The notes below the pieces were generated by a model that was not told the origin of the DNA, made no database searches, and saw nothing but the letters and a program-made list of their open reading frames with translations. Below, one piece after another: positions 1-14,615 of a stretch of 64,000 nucleotides of DNA. The position numbers and the translations under genes are program-made. Source of the DNA: Paratinospora sagittata (taxonomy: Eukaryota > Streptophyta > Magnoliopsida > Ranunculales > Menispermaceae); the NCBI GenBank assembly GCA_035771175.1, contig CM069612.1, positions 28,592,150-28,656,149 on the forward strand, written 5' to 3'. How positions within the stretch are numbered: the first letter of the stretch is position 1; each line of letters starts with the position of its first letter.

Positions 1-1989
1 GCCCAGGTTCTTGCAGCAGAACCTTCCTATCATTTGAATTTGTGCCAGCTTGCTGCAGCCACAGATAATAAAGTACCTTCTCCATTTGATGACGGCTCTG
101 ATGGAAGCAGTGGCAAGCTAATGATGATGAGAGGTATGACCGCTAAGAATTTTGATCCAACCAGATATTCTGGAAGATGGTTCGAAGTAGCTTCATTAAA
201 GCGTGGTTTTGCTGGCCTAGGACAAGAGGACTGTCACTGTACACAGGTAAAAAGTCAAGAATTGATACGCTGGTTGTTGCTATGGTTTTACACAAAACTA
301 TAAAATCTTTGGGAAAAACTTAGCTTTATTATTATTATTATTGTTTAATCAACTGGGAGGCACCTCTTCAAGGGATACTAGCCCGAAAATAAAGGAAAAT
401 TCGAACATAACGGCAATTTTTGTTCCTTTTTAATGGCCTATACTTTTGTCCATTGCAGTCGTTACTTCTTGTTTCTGACCAAATTACTTCCTTTTCTTAA
501 GGTGTCTCAATCCATCAAAAACATGGAATTTCTTTCTCTTTTTTTCTCAAATTTTGGGTGTGTGGTGTGTTTTTGCCATTTCAGTTCTTTAACAAATCTT
601 ATATTGTGATGCCGAAAAAACTGATTACTCCGTGTTTCTAATTGCTTAAAACCTCAAACGTATCAAATTTCAGGGCATATACACATTTGATGCCACAGGC
701 TCTGCTATCCAGGTTGATACTTTTTGTGTTCATGGTGGTCCTGATGGATATATAACTGGTATAAGAGGAAAGGTTCAATGTCTTGGAGAGGAAGATTTGG
801 AGAAAGCTGCAACTGATTTAGAACAGAGAGAGATGATAAAGGAGAAATGTTACCTTCGCTTCCCAACATTACCATTTATTCCTAAGGAACCTTATGATGT
901 GATTGCAACTGATTATGATAACTTTGCTCTTGTTTCGGGAGCAAAAGACCAGAGCTTCGTTCAGGTAATAAAACACATATGCACCGAAAATATCAGCATC
1001 TTATTGTAATGGTAATCATTCCTGAAATTGCAGGCAATGGCCAAAGGCCGAAAACGTAGCCTGGCATTAGGATAGTGTGTTAGTTATGACAAGTGTTCTC
1101 AAGGTCATGCCTAGGCAATGAGTAGTCCATCGTACGGGCCATACTTAAGGCATGCAGTGAAGCCCTTTGAATATTTTTTAAAAGTTTGAGGGGGTTAGTG
1201 TAAATATATAAAGCATAAGGTTCATTATTCTTTATACTATTTCGTATGTGATTGTATACCTTCATGAAGTTTTTAATTCTAAAGTTATATTTTCATTGTA
1301 CAATATATTTATTTTCTTTTCCTATTTTCTAATTTTGATTTTCTGTTTCATTTTTGTTATATTTCTGCAAATATAAATTGTTATACTTACACTTTATGTC
1401 AACTTTTCTTAGTAATTAATATGTTTTTTGGTTTTAAATTTGTGGACACAAAATTGAAGAGCATGAAACATAGTTAATTTTTTGTTATACGAGACTTGCC
1501 TCATATACACAGGGTTTGTATGTGTAAAACTAATTAATTATCTATTTAGGAGGCTATCTGAGACCAATCGCCCAGGCATCGCCTTGACGCCTTGAAAACA
1601 TTGGTTTGATCTGTCCAAATTTTGAATCTCATCAGATATCATCTATACTTTCTAAAGATTTGCTTTGTGGCAGTGACTAATGAATTCACATACTGGTTTT
1701 GTTCTAGCAGATTTACTCGAGAACACCAAATCCAGGGCCGGCATTCATTGAGAAATACAAGTCGTACTTGGCGAACTTTGGGTATGACCCGAGCAAGATC
1801 AAGGATACTCCTCAAGATTGCCAGGTGCTGTCTAATAGTCAGTTAGCTGCCATGATGTCCATGTCTGGAATGCAACAAGCATTAACCAACCAATTTCCTG
1901 ATCTAGAATTGAAGGGTTCAGTTGCATTTAGCCCCTTTACTAGTGTGTTTGATACATTCAAGAAGCTTCTTGAGCTGTACTTTAAGTAG
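1..1989 (+). CDS. LCNP: chloroplastic lipocalin (LCNP/CHL), 3' part
   Basis: The last three exons are seen: 1-246, 674-964 and 1711-1989 (stop TAG 1987-1989), all in phase 0, giving about 271 residues; the N-terminus with the transit peptide lies before the window. The first exon holds the lipocalin GxW signature (NFDPTRYSGRWFEVAS) and a Cys pair (QEDCHCTQ). The second holds the barrel strands FALVSG. The third ends FKKLLELYFK. From family knowledge, plastid lipocalin lies in the thylakoid lumen, protects against lipid peroxidation and is needed for sustained photoprotective quenching (qH) in Arabidopsis. The family protein is about 350 aa, so roughly 80 residues are missing here only because of the window edge. 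Introns of 427 and 746 bp have GT-AG ends. Identity is firm; the exact last-exon acceptor (1710) was chosen for phase. Confidence 0.9.
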
Positions 1990-3529
1990 AATAGAAGCTT
2001 CACCAATGTGGTGTAGTTTGATCTATGTATGTGTATTATATGCATTACAATGTGTGAATGAGTTTGTTCTGGTATGTAAAGTTATGTAATTGGTTTCTTC
2101 AAATGAAAGAAATTAGTTTTCATGTAAAAAAGAACCTCCCACCACCCCCAAATGATAATAGGCACCATTTGGTTGAGTGTTTGAAATGTTTTTGGTCCAA
2201 AAAAAAATATTAGACCAAATTACAGTGAAAAAGTAAGGATGTGTTTGGTTTACAATTTTAATTTTTAAATTAGTAAAAAAAAAAGAAAACAATAAAAAAT
2301 ATATTTGGTTGAATAGTTTTTGAAAAACACTTTTCTAATTTTCTCTCACTTGAAAAATGACTTTTTTTTCTTTTTTTTTTCTAGAAACACTTCTTGAAAA
2401 ATATATTTAACAAAAGTTGCATCACATGAGCCATTATAATAACAATAGATCAATGGATCTAAGACACAGGTCATCTTAACTATTAATTAATACGGGGAAC
2501 AAATGACCATACCAAGGTATAATAGGGTTAGAACAAGCCGCCAATAAGATGAATTGTTTGATTTTAGATATGAGACTATTCTTTCGGTTTAATACTTTAA
2601 TAAAAAAAATATCAATTTTGATCCATTAAAATGGAAAATGGCTACATAAACATCTAGATATTCCATGCATGACTATAACCAACATTTTTTAAATGCTATC
2701 TTTCTGGTTGGTTATCAGCCAAATTCCAATAAAATGTTAGTTAAGACCAATCTCAAAAACTTATAAAAAAGAAAAGAAAGAAAGAAAGAAATAGATGACC
2801 TAACACTTATTTGTTTTGAAATTTTGACAAGACCAAGTACAAATATTTTCCAATTGAATCCATGACTGACTTGGTCCAATTATTATTATATGCTGTGGAA
2901 ATTGGTAGGTGCCAAATGAAAATCTAATTTGATATTGGAAGCTATAATTTGACAATCTCATTTGACTTCTTGTTTTGTATTAACAATGAAAATCTTTAGC
3001 AATTTCTTGGTCAGGAATTCTAAATTTCCCAAAATGCCTTAATTGCACCTTTTTTCTTCCTCTTTTTCTTTATTATTATTATTTTTTTTGAATACTGACA
3101 TAAGTTCAAAAAATATTAGTACGAAAATAAAAAAAATTTAAAACTCTTTTGTAAAATCAAGAAAGTAAGCACAACAATAAAAAAAAATATAAGAAATTTA
3201 AATAAAAATCATATAAATTAATTATAAGTTTCTTCTTAAAAACCCATTTTTACCTAATGAGCCAAAAATACAATTTCTTTTTCGTTGGAATCTCATTAAA
3301 TGGCATCCAAATATTTTTTTAATATGGTATTGTAGTGGGATATAATTGCCATTTTCGGGGAAGCCCGGGGCATTCTACGACTTTTACTTGGACACAAAAA
3401 CACTGAAATCTCATAATCAAAACAGGGCAAAACAAAGAAGAGAGAAGAAAAGAAGACTTGACTGAGAAGAAAACGTTTCTTCAGCTTCTCATGCTGCTCT
3501 CTGATGAGAAGAACCAATTTTGGCTCTCA
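1990..3529. other. intergenic, lipocalin 3' UTR and upstream of pPLA-I gene
   Basis: About 1.5 kb of AT-rich DNA with poly(A)/poly(T) runs. The first 130 bases are probably the lipocalin 3' UTR. Phrases such as ttggtttacaatttt near 2240 resemble common short plant repeats, but I could not define an element. No gene is seen. Confidence 0.6.
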
Positions 3530-3552
3530 AAACCCTAACCCTAACCCTAAAA
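3530..3552 (+). promoter_or_regulatory. telo-box array in leader of pPLA-I gene
   Basis: Three consecutive ACCCTA units (aaaccctaaccctaaccctaaaa) lie about 85 bases before the start codon, and another aaaccctaaa lies at about 3616. Telo-boxes (AAACCCTAA) are known cis-elements in plant 5' regions, bound by Myb/TRB-type factors. The role here is inferred from position only. Confidence 0.5.
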
Positions 3553-3637
3553 TCCCCAAACTGATCTAATCTAACATTCAACCAAAAAAACACAAAAACA
3601 AAAATCTTCACTCTAAAACCCTAAAAAAAACTTAATT

Positions 3638-6600
3638 ATGTCATCATGGGGATTGGGATGGAAACGCCCATACGAAATCTTCCGTCTTAGATTGAACTTC
3701 GGAGAAGACGATAATAACATCAACGATACGTCGTTGTCATCATCGTCTTCTTCGTCTTCTCAGGAAGAAGCCAATGGATTTAGAATCGAATTGGACTGGT
3801 CGGCCGGCGACGACGAGGATCAGGTCGCTCTACGGCTTCAATCTCAGCTTATGGTGGCTCTTCCGCAACCGCAAGACACTGTTGTTGTTAAAGTTAATGC
3901 GAGTGAAGAGGAGGACGGGAATGTAGGCGTGGAACTGAAGGTTGTGAGGCAAAGTGAGCCATTGCGAGTAGTTACTATGACGAAGACGGTGGGGTCAGGA
4001 CAGCAGAGTGACGGAATTGGAGTCCTGACTCGATTGATTCGATCGAATCTGGCCGGAGATGGATCGTCGGGGCTTTCGGAGCATTGGAAGAGCGTTACTG
4101 CGCTAAGTCTCTGTGGTTGTAGTTTGTCGGTAAGTTTGGTTTGATTGTGAACTTGCATTTGGATCATTGGAAAGAAAAAGTTTTTTTCTTTTATTAATTT
4201 TTTGCCAGTTGTTTAGTTTTGTAATGGATTTGTTGTTGTGTTTCGATTTGCAATGAGATGGAATTTTTGTGGTTAGAATTAGATGATCCTGTGTTGATCT
4301 TTGAATGCTGCAAATTTTTTATTGATTTTGACATTCCCTGAATTGGTGATTTTGATTGGCATAATCTTGAGAGCTTTGTACTGGAACTTGTAATCTGGGT
4401 TTATGACTCGGTTGCGGATTAAGATCTTGTTCATCTAGCTTTGAATTGTAGTTAAACTGAAACAAACAGTAGAAGATTAATGATTTGAAAAATGGAGGGA
4501 GAAAAAACAGGTTGTGGTTTGTTGATCAACCTCCTTTCTGTTGGAGATTTAATCATCAACTCTAATTGAATACACGTTTTTGTTAGCTTACATTGTGTCA
4601 AAAATTTTTTTTAAAACTTTTTAGGACCTTTGACCTTCATCTGCCTTCTAATCAGGATGCTTTGTTATGCCACAATAGTATAAGACCGGTCTACTTATTA
4701 TATATCATTGACTAGTTTACATCTGGATGGATGGTTGCGTTTAACTAAACCTGGAAATTTTGCCAGTTTTTGGGAGATCTCGAACTTCACTCATTCTTCA
4801 ATGTTGATTTAGAGATGATTTGACTTGACATCAGCAAATTTATTTTGGTAAATCATGACACAAATAAACAATAGATGTCTATGTACTTTTCTCAAAGTAT
4901 GCTATTGTTCTTTCCGCATGCTGCTGATAAAGCATATGTAAGAGATACCATGTTATGCACACTTTTGCTTTGATGACATCTTTAAGATTCTATGTGGTAG
5001 AACCTCCAAGTCATATGACATGATTCCTGTCATTGAAGTTGATAAAATGATAAATAGAACCTATTTTTCTTTTATGGTAGCTCTTCATGTTGATGCTGCA
5101 AGATTTTGGGAACTCCAAGTCTCGGATGCAGATGCATTTACTTCAATTGGATTATTTGATGCAACCAGAGTTTCATTATACTTGGTTGACTTTGAACTTA
5201 TTTTCAGGCATTGCCAGTGGAAGTAACTCGATTGCCGCTCCTTGAGAAGCTATATCTCGATAATAATAGGCTGACACTTTTGCCACCAGAGCTTGGTGAT
5301 CTGAAAAATTTGAAAATTCTCCGGGTTGACTACAACATGCTGGTCTCTGTACCTGGTAAGCTTGGAGTTTTATTTGTTTTACTTGGCACTTGGCTAATTT
5401 CCTGATGCAGCCCAGTTCATTCTATTCCAGTTTTGTTTTCTTATATTTACTAACTTTTCTCTTATATTTATGCTCTTTCACTTCCATGACCCTGCGACCA
5501 ACTGGTAAGCAGTAGAGCTCAGGCAGTGTGTTGGATTGGTGGAGTTATCTCTGGAACATAACAAACTTATCCGCCCCCTTCTAGACTTCAGGTCATTCAA
5601 CGAGCAATAAATGCATTAAATTTTTTACGTTCTCTTGCTGATACATTTTAAGTCTTTTTGAAGTCTCTTCAATCTGTTTTTTTAATCTAATGTTCATATC
5701 CAGTTCATTGGCAGGGCTATGGCTGAGCTCCGAGTTCTTAGGCTATTTGGCAATCCTCTAGAATTCCTGCCAGAAATATTGCCCTTGAACAAATTACGTC
5801 ACTTGTCTCTTGCAAATATCAGGATTGAGGCAGATGAAAATTTGAAATCTGTGAATGTGCACATAGAGGTGGATATTTGCAGTTAAATTGCTAAGCTTAC
5901 CTTGACAAACTAAATTCCTGTTTGATAAAACAAGGTCATTTTTTGGTGACTGCAGACGGAGAACAGTTCATATTTTGTTGCATCCAGACACAAACTAAGT
6001 GCCTTCTTCTCTCTTATTTTCCGATTTTCTTCTTGTCACCACCCTCTGTTAGCATCTGCACTAGCCAAAATCATGCAAGACAATGGAAATCGGGCTTTTG
6101 TTGGTAAAGATGAGAATGCTGTTCGACAGCTTATTAGTATGATAAGCAGTGAAGATCGTCATGTGGTGTGTAGATAGCTCTAGTGTTCATCATTTGGGTT
6201 AATCTGATGTTGTTATCCTCACCCATAAAATTATCTAACTCTGCTTTGTGTTACAGGTTGAACAAGCATGTTCTGCTCTTTCATCACTAGCAGGAGATGT
6301 TTCTGTTGCAATGCAGTTGATAAAGTCTGACATCATGCAGCCTATTGAATCAGTACTAAGATCTCTTGTACCAGAAGAATTAGTTTCTGTGTTGCAAGTT
6401 GTTGTGAGCTTAGCCTTTGCCTCAGATAGCGTAGCTCAAAAAATGTTGACAAAAGATGTATTAAGATCACTGAAACTGTTATGTGCTCACAAAAATGTAG
6501 AGGTAAGCTAGATTGTCAAAATACAGGTTTTCATTTTGTTTGAATCTTGTATGGGCAATATTAAAAGGTTCTCCCCTTCAGGTGCAAAGATTAGGTCTTC

Positions 6601-9600
6601 TTTCTGTTGGTAATTTGGCTTTCTGCTTGGAAAATCGACTTATTTTGGTTACTTCTGAAAGTTTGCGTGACCTTCTGCTACACTTGACGGTTTCACCTGA
6701 GCCAAGTGTAAACAGAGCTGCAGCCCGTGCTTTGGCAATTCTTGGTTTGTCTCACGAACCTCATGTTTCCAGATGCTTTTGAGTTTCTATTGACCCTTAT
6801 TCTTTCCTTCCCTTCCTAAACCACTAGGGGAGAATGAAAATCTACGGCGTGCATTGAAAGGGAGGCCAGTTGCAAAGCAAGGTTTGCGCATACTTTCAAT
6901 GGACGGGGGTGGCATGAAGGGTCTGGCAACTGTCCTGATGCTTAAGCAAATTGAACAAAGGACTGGAAAGCGTATACATGAGATGTTTGATCTTATATGC
7001 GGTACATCAACTGGTGGTATGCTTGCTGTTGCTCTTGGAATAAAACAAATGAAGCTGGATGAGTGTGAAGGAATATACAAAAAACTTGGTAAAGATATTG
7101 AATTTATGCTACTTTGTTTTGCTAGTCTAATTCATTTATCATATTATTAGAAGAAATTTTCCAGGATGCTGTGCTCAATTCTTTCAAATCTTCTTCTATC
7201 CAGATCATTTTCAAAGAGGGTTTTTAGCTGACCAAAGTATAAAGAGAGTCCCACAGACACACAACATGCCATCAACCAGTATTCTAGTTCTTAATGTACT
7301 TAGCCATTTTACTATTGTTGTCTCTCAGGGAAACTTGTCTTTGCTGAGCCTGTCGCAAAGGACAACGAAGCTGCAACTTGGAGAGAGAAGTTGGATCAAC
7401 TTTACAAGACTTCATCACAGAGCTTTAGAGTCGTTGTCCATGGGTCTAAAGTATGGATGACAAACCCAAATCTTTTTTTTTTTTGGCTTTTTTTAATTGT
7501 TAGAAACCACTAACCCAAAAGCTATAGCTGATAAGTAGAGCCCCATGTATATGAAGCGAATATAGACATTAATAGGTACTTCATTACAGATTCAGGCACT
7601 GTTCACAAAAGTGTTATGGTATTTCAATGATCCAAAATGATGAAAGATTCAATCTTTCAGCTAAGCAATTCCAGGAACTAGATTTATGACTAAGCTTGGG
7701 GATGCTTTGTTCTTACCATAAACTATTTTTGCAGCACAGCGCAGATCAGTTTGAGAAGTTATTAAAGGAGATGTGTGCAGATGAGGATGGTGACCTTTTA
7801 ATAGAGTCAGCTGTTAAAACCCCTCCCAAAGTTTTTGTAGTATCAACACTGGTCAACCTGATGCCGGCACAGCCTTTCCTGTTCCGCAATTATCAGGTCT
7901 TTCAGAAAGATATCTTAACTTTTTTGACGTGGATAGATCCTTACGTATCAGTGTGAAAGATAGTAGCTTGTTTGCGAGATTAGAAATTTGAAGGTTATAC
8001 ATTTGTATGCTTGACTGATCATTTCTTCATTTCATGCAGTATCCTGTTGGCACCCTGGAAATACCTATTGGAAGAACAGAAATTCCATCCACAAATGGGC
8101 TTAGAACAGCTGGTAGTGGCACACAAGCTGGATCTAAACGTAGTGCTTATATTGGAAGTTGCAAGCATCATATATGGCAGGCTATAAGAGCGTCTTCTGC
8201 TGCTCCATACTATTTAGATGACTTTTCCGATGGTACTTTGTTATTATTCCTGCTTAAACTAAAATCTTTCCCTCCCCCAGCAAACATGCACAACATTCAT
8301 ATAAAACGCCATTCAATGTCTTGATGACAAAAAGAAGTGCTTCCTGATGACTGGAGGTGTCTTCATCTGACTATTGTAGCCTTCTATGGTCTTAAATGCT
8401 TTGTGTGTGAATATTTTCTTACAGATGTAAATCGATGGCAAGATGGGGCGATTGTAGCAAATAATCCTACTATTTTTGCCATAAGAGAAGCACAACTTTT
8501 ATGGCCTGATACAAGAATTGATTGTTTAGTATCCATTGGATGCGGTTCTGTTCCAACAAAGGTACTTGAGGCATTTCCAAGTTCTGTAGGGGGGTCTTTA
8601 ATTTTGTTGTCGAAGAGAACTTTTTCCTTTTGTATGAAAACTAGTTATATAAACATCTTTTATGTGGAGTTCAATTATATAAATATCATTTATGAGCCTG
8701 CTGATATCGAATCCTGACATCCAGTATCTGGCATAGGGTGTCATTAAGTATGCTTCAAATTCTTGAAGTCATTACTGATTGTGGTTTTCTTACACTCGTT
8801 ACAGCCCTAACCTTGGGCTGTTTGCATGCTAAGACTGCAACTGCATTTTCATGCTTAAATGCATGATAGGTTTATAATTTGACTAGAGTGGGGATCCTAT
8901 TCCTCAAATTTGCTACAAAAATGTTTTAGATTTCACTGATGTTCGATAGTATTGTGCAGACAAAGTCTTAAAATACTTTCAATGATAAATCTTATCTTAA
9001 AATAAAGAAGGAAAAGCCTTTTTCTGCCAATTTGTAGTATTTATGCTTGGAGTTTGATATGCCTGTCAACCTGTAAATGTTGCTCAGCATCTTGGGCCAG
9101 GGACTTACAAAAGAATTACTTACAACTTGCGTGTGCATCTCACTCCTTGACATCATGTTCTAAGCTACTTGATGATACTTGCTTAGTAGCAAATCAGAAG
9201 ACCAAACATGGAGTATGCAGAATGCAAGTGATCAAACAGTTTGGGAATGGTACCGTGTGCTTGCACATTACTTGGCATGGAATTTCTTAAAAGTTGCTTG
9301 CTATCTAGCTAGGTTTCTTGCTTAGCTTCAGTGAATGTATACTGCTAGATAAATGTATTTACTTTTTATTTCTCAACTAAGGGTCAGTAGTCAAATCACC
9401 CTACTCTTACTTGTTTTTCTCTGTTTCTTTTTTGCCTTGAAAAAAAAAGAAAAAAAGAATGGTAATGTGTTATCTGATTAATGATTATGCATGTTTCTTT
9501 AGGCTCGTAAGGGCGGGTGGCGGTATCTAGATACCGGTCAGGTGTTGATTGAGAGTGCCTGCTCAGTGGATCGGGTGGAGGAAGCACTGGAAACATTGCT

Positions 9601-12600
9601 TCCTATGCTTCCTGAGATGCAATATTTTCGGTTTAATCCAGGTATAATGCCATCTCTTGACACTCCATAGTGTTAAAGATTCACATATATGCAGTGTGAG
9701 AGTCCTTAATCAATGGCTCAACTATCATATGATATTCTGTAGCTAAAAAGTAAGTCGTAATATTGCTGAGTTCTGCCTAGTAGTAGTTGAAGAATGTGCA
9801 ATTTTTCATATGCTTCTCTTGAGGTATTTGAGTTTCCTACATAATAGAATGAGACAATATTGCAGAATATCTCTAGCAGTTCTCTCCTATTGTTTGTGCC
9901 AATTTTTCCTCAGCAATTCATGCCATACACTGCCTTATTCACCATCATTCTCTTCATGGATTTCTCCAGGTGGTTTGCATGCTATATGAGGTGAAGAAGG
10001 GGATGCCCCATCATCTTTTTTTTTTTTTTTGACAAGAAACTAGAAATAAATTAATATATTTAAAGCATTACCAAAAACACTCCATCTTCTTTTCAACATA
10101 TCTATTTGGTCTTTTTCCTCTTCTAATTTTCACTCAGAAGATAATTGAGTTTGGAAATAAAAAATCCACTACCTACCTCTGTAGTTAACCTCATCAACAT
10201 TAAGGTTCCTTTGTTAAGATGGTTTAGACACATGCAATAAAGACTATTAGATGCATGAATTACGAAGAATATGTATTAACTATTAATGATAAAGATAGAG
10301 GAAGAGGAAGACCTTATAGATAATTGAGGAAATTATGACAATTGTAATATAACTGAAAATTCAGCCCTTGATAGAGTGGAGTGGAGGAAGTGGATTCGTG
10401 TGTAGTCATCACCATGTAAGTGTGAGAAAAGGCTTTATTAAGTTGAACTGAGAATTGAGAAACGACATTCTTTGGTAATTCCATTCTTCATGTCATCCCT
10501 TTCTTATCAAAGAAAGACCAACTATCATCTAATCGTAAAACATTAAAATAAGACTGGTAAATTTTTTTTCTCAATATTAATTTCTACCATGTGAGCAGTT
10601 GATGAACGGTTCGGCATGGAGCTTGATGAGACAGATCCTGCAGTCTGGCTCAAGCTGGAAGCTGCAACCAAGGAGAATATTGAAAATAATTGTGCGGCCT
10701 TCAAGAATGTATGTGAAAGATTGACTTTGCCGTACCAAAATGAGGAAAAATGGTCTGAAAATTTGAAGTCTCAGCATTTTCCTAAAACAAAGCTTTCAAG
10801 TGTTGGTATGTGTTTATTACTTCCTTTGCTCTGCAGCTTGTAATAATTCCTTCCCTCCCCCCTCTCTCAATTCAGTTGTGCAGAATGTAAAGTTTGTTCC
10901 TGCAAACCCTTGATTTTGTAGTTCTCGACGAAAGCAGTCCTTCATTAGGTTGGAGGCGTATGGTACTTCTTGTGGAAGCTTCACAGAATCCTGATTCAGG
11001 AAGAGCTGTTAACCATGCCCGGTCTCTTGAGACATTTTGTGCGAGAAATGGCATAAAACTAGCTCTTATAAATAGAATGTCAGGATTTTCTAAATTGATG
11101 CCAGCAACGATATTTCCTACACCATTTACATCACCCATGTTGACTGGAAGCTTTCCATCAAGCCCAACTTTTTACAGTCCTGACGTTGGCTCACAGAGGA
11201 TTAATCGAATTGATTTAGTCCCGCCTCTAAGTTTGGATGGATATCAAGCTGGAAAAATAGTTGGTTCACCACCAAAATCTCCTTCGGGGCCTCGGCAGCT
11301 CGCAGTTCCTGTGCAGTCATTGCATGAGAAATTACAGAATGCACCTCAAGTAGGAATTGTACATTTGGCTCTTGAAAATGATGTGGTTGGTTCAATATTG
11401 AGGTAATTTTTCTGTAGTTCCTTTCCTAAATATTCTTCATCTCACTTTCAGATCTTATTTCTAACATGCTTATTATCCTTTTGACAGTTGGCAGAATGAT
11501 GTGTTTGTGGTTGCCGAACCTGGTGAACTTGCAGATAGATTTCTTCGGAGTGTCAAATATAGTTTGTTAACAACAAGGAATCATAGTAAAAAAGAAACCT
11601 TGGCCCTTTCTGAGGTTTCAACTCTGGCAGATTTGGTTGCATACAAGCCACATTTCCATGTTGGGGGGATTGTTCATCGATACATAGGTCGCCAAACACA
11701 AGTAATGGGTTCTGCACCATTATGTTTTCATATATTATAATCTCTTCTTCTGCTCTACTAATTGTTTTCATGATTGTAAGTGAAGGTAATGGAAGATGAC
11801 CAAGAAATTGGGGCCTATATGTTTCGTCGGACAGTGCCTTCACTTCATTTAACGCCAGACGATGTTCGTTGGATGGTATGTTTATTCATTGAGTATTTCG
11901 TTTAATGTTTACAACTATTGTCTAGCGATATAACACAATTCCCAATTATAATTTGATATTGACAATGAACAGCAACAAGACACAAGAAACGATATTAATT
12001 GATAGTGAATCAAATAAGTAATGAAATATGAAGATGAAGAGATAGACAGCTTCCAAAATCTAGGAAATCAGGATTCTAAATGCTATTTACTGATCTACTT
12101 GTTGTAGTTTATGTCAACAAAATTTAGTAAAAAAGAAATCATGTTTGAAGAAATCTTTGGAGAATCAATTTAAATAGCTATGAAATCAGCACCATAGAAC
12201 ACTAGATCAGCCAACTCTTGTTGAGAAACAGAAATTAGCACCTCAAGAGTCAAAAACACAATCAATGGGAACCAAAAACAAAAAACTATAAAATTGTGTT
12301 CACAACTCAAAATATGTTAGAAGTACATGTTTCTGGAGAATTGTCTCTTTCGAAAGTAGAAATTTCCATTGTCAAAGTTACCTACATACACAACTAAAAT
12401 TTTTGAAACTTGAAACTAAGAACCTACTAAACATAAAAATTACTACCCCACAAAATTACCACAAAACCACATTCTAGCTCATTTCTTCTTTTCCAAACTT
12501 TTAAGCTTCTATAATCCTATTGCTGCTGGATAGCATGCTTCGCTATTCTAGATTTTTGCGGCATTTTTAGTCCAAATGCAGAAAGAAACTTTTGTTCAGA

Positions 12601-13178
12601 CATATTATCACTTGGGATATATTTGCTTCGTCTTTTGTGAACTAGATGACAAGTTTGTTCTCCTGTTGTGTTGCTATTGCTCCTTTATGGTTACTATTGC
12701 TGCTATTTATTTGCCTTTTCTGATATCTCTCAAGGTTGGAGCATGGAGAGACAGGATCATAATCTGCACAGGAACATATGGGCCTAATACAAGTTTAATC
12801 AAGGCCTTCCTAAGTTCTGGTGCCAAAGCTGTTATTTGCCCGTCATCCGAGCCACCAGAGATGCGGCTGACGACATTTCATGGGTCTGGTGACTTCAGTG
12901 ATCTGGAAAATGGGAGGTTTGAGATTGGAGATGTAGACGCAGAAGATGAAGAGGTGGAACCATCTAGTCCAGTGAGTGACTGGGAAGATAGTGATTTGGA
13001 GAAAAGTGGGGAAAATGCAACTGGTTGGGTAAATGATGAAGAAGAGCTATCACAGTTCGTTGCTCTTCTCTATGATACCTTGTTCAGGGAAGGTGCAAGA
13101 GTGGATGTGGCCCTGCAACATGCTTTACAGTCACATCCAAAACTGAGGTATTCATGCCATCTTCCCAGTGTACTATAG
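3638..13178 (+). CDS. PLA1: patatin-related phospholipase A, pPLA-I type (LRR-ARM-patatin)
   Basis: Eighteen exons: 3638-4129, 5208-5355, 5513-5591, 5715-5868, 5956-6165, 6257-6502, 6582-6744, 6828-7088, 7329-7450, 7735-7896, 8040-8232, 8425-8561, 9503-9641, 10599-10805, 10922-11402, 11488-11701, 11786-11875 and 12735-13178. They join in phase to 1313 aa, close to Arabidopsis pPLA-I (about 1310). The order is an acidic/Ser-rich N-terminus, leucine-rich repeats (LPPELGDLKNLKILRVD), an ARM-like helical stretch (VEQACSALSSLAGDV), the patatin domain and a long C-terminal region. Catalytic features are the oxyanion loop DGGGMKG (about 523-529), nucleophile Ser558 in GTSTG, and Asp750 in the DGA motif. 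Family knowledge: it hydrolyses acyl groups of galactolipids and phospholipids and takes part in basal jasmonate formation and defence. The last exon was read through a possible GT at 13148 because it gives a natural end (stop 13176-13178). Symbol by family resemblance. Confidence 0.93.
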
Positions 13179-14615
13179 TTATGGATTACAGAAAATAAAG
13201 AGAAAAATAATATAAATACATGTAAGAATCTACTGAGAAAATAAGAGGAAAATATCTCATTTTTTCTGGCCAATCAAGAAAATATATAGATGTTATTTGC
13301 TAAACAAACACAAGTGTTTCAATTATTTATTCATTCAAGCAAGTTGGCTGGTGTTTTTACATCCATTTAGAGGTTCGATATATGCCACTGTAACTCATTT
13401 TCTAATTGAAGAAACCTATGTGTTTGTTTTTTTTTTCAATCTCCTTTTTCCCTAATTTGGTTTCAAGATGATAGGACAAGTGGACAACAGGACAACTACG
13501 ATAATTGTTAGACGTATTTTGATTTTTGAGCTTGATATGGATCCCATACTCCACATGGTGCATCTGATCTCATTCTTGATGTGGCCTCTGATCTTATACC
13601 ACTGGTAAGAACTCGTGGTAGGACATACCTTTAAAATCAGCTTACGAGAAGGCACTCGAGAATTCAAATAACCTTTATGATTTTTATTTGTAGGCAGCAC
13701 ATGATCCTTTAGCTTTTCAAAGACCCTTTAGACACCGCATGTTAATCAATTCAATTTTGTCTCATTGCTTTGTTATTATTGGTACTGCAAGAAGTTAAGG
13801 AGCATACCTAGTTGTTACCTACTAAATTTGAATGTCAGAGGCCCTTAAGCAGGTTTGTAGCCCTTATCATCAAATGAGCCACATTAATTTGGAGAAGGAA
13901 GGTTCAGTTGACTTCAAATCTTTTTGGTTCCATGCTTTGGGGCTTAAAACCTGGTATTCAGTTACTCCCAATGGCCCTATCCCATTCTGCTCATCTACAT
14001 TTCATCAAAGTGTCTATTAATATCAATGCCAAATGACTTAAATTCTTCATGTTCTACATCAGGCCTTTTGACAATAATACAACAATGTCCATATCCCACA
14101 TACATGCACAACAATTTTAAGCAAAATTAAGTTCAAAATTCTAATTTCAGAATCTAAGTTCAGGCATTCAGATTCAAATTCTATTTATTTTAAACCCCTC
14201 CTTTTCTTTTCCTGCTTTTCTCCTTTTGTATTTAATTAGCTTTAATAACAGTAGTTTGCAAATATTTGTAGTAAATTTGCATTCTCCCATGTTTTTCTAA
14301 AACTGGGAGTTTCATTATATAGCTTTTGTAAGTAATGTCAACTGCCAAGCCACAGGGATATAATTAATATCTGAGAAAAACACCATTGATGCTTGCAAGA
14401 GATTTGACAATAACTTAAAGCTTCCACTGTGTCAATATCATGGTAAGAACAGAGTATGAAATGAATTCAAAATTTAACTACAACAACTAATTAGTTGAAG
14501 ATAAATTAATGTTACAGTACCAGAAATGAAGGGCAAGAAAATGGTAAATATAAAAGAAAGAAAAAAAAAAAAAAAGATTGTGGGGGAAGGAACTCAGTGA
14601 TCAAGCAACCAAAAC
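13179..14615. other. intergenic between convergent pPLA-I and LTD genes
   Basis: AT-rich DNA of about 1.4 kb holding the 3' UTRs of two convergent genes. Short open frames here have no recognisable domain. An A-run lies at about 14558-14575. Confidence 0.6.

Noticed and set aside
12576..12734. N-terminal extension of the last pPLA-I exon
   Set aside because: The stretch before 12735 is intron: a proper acceptor (tctctcaag) lies at 12734 and joins in phase with the previous exon.
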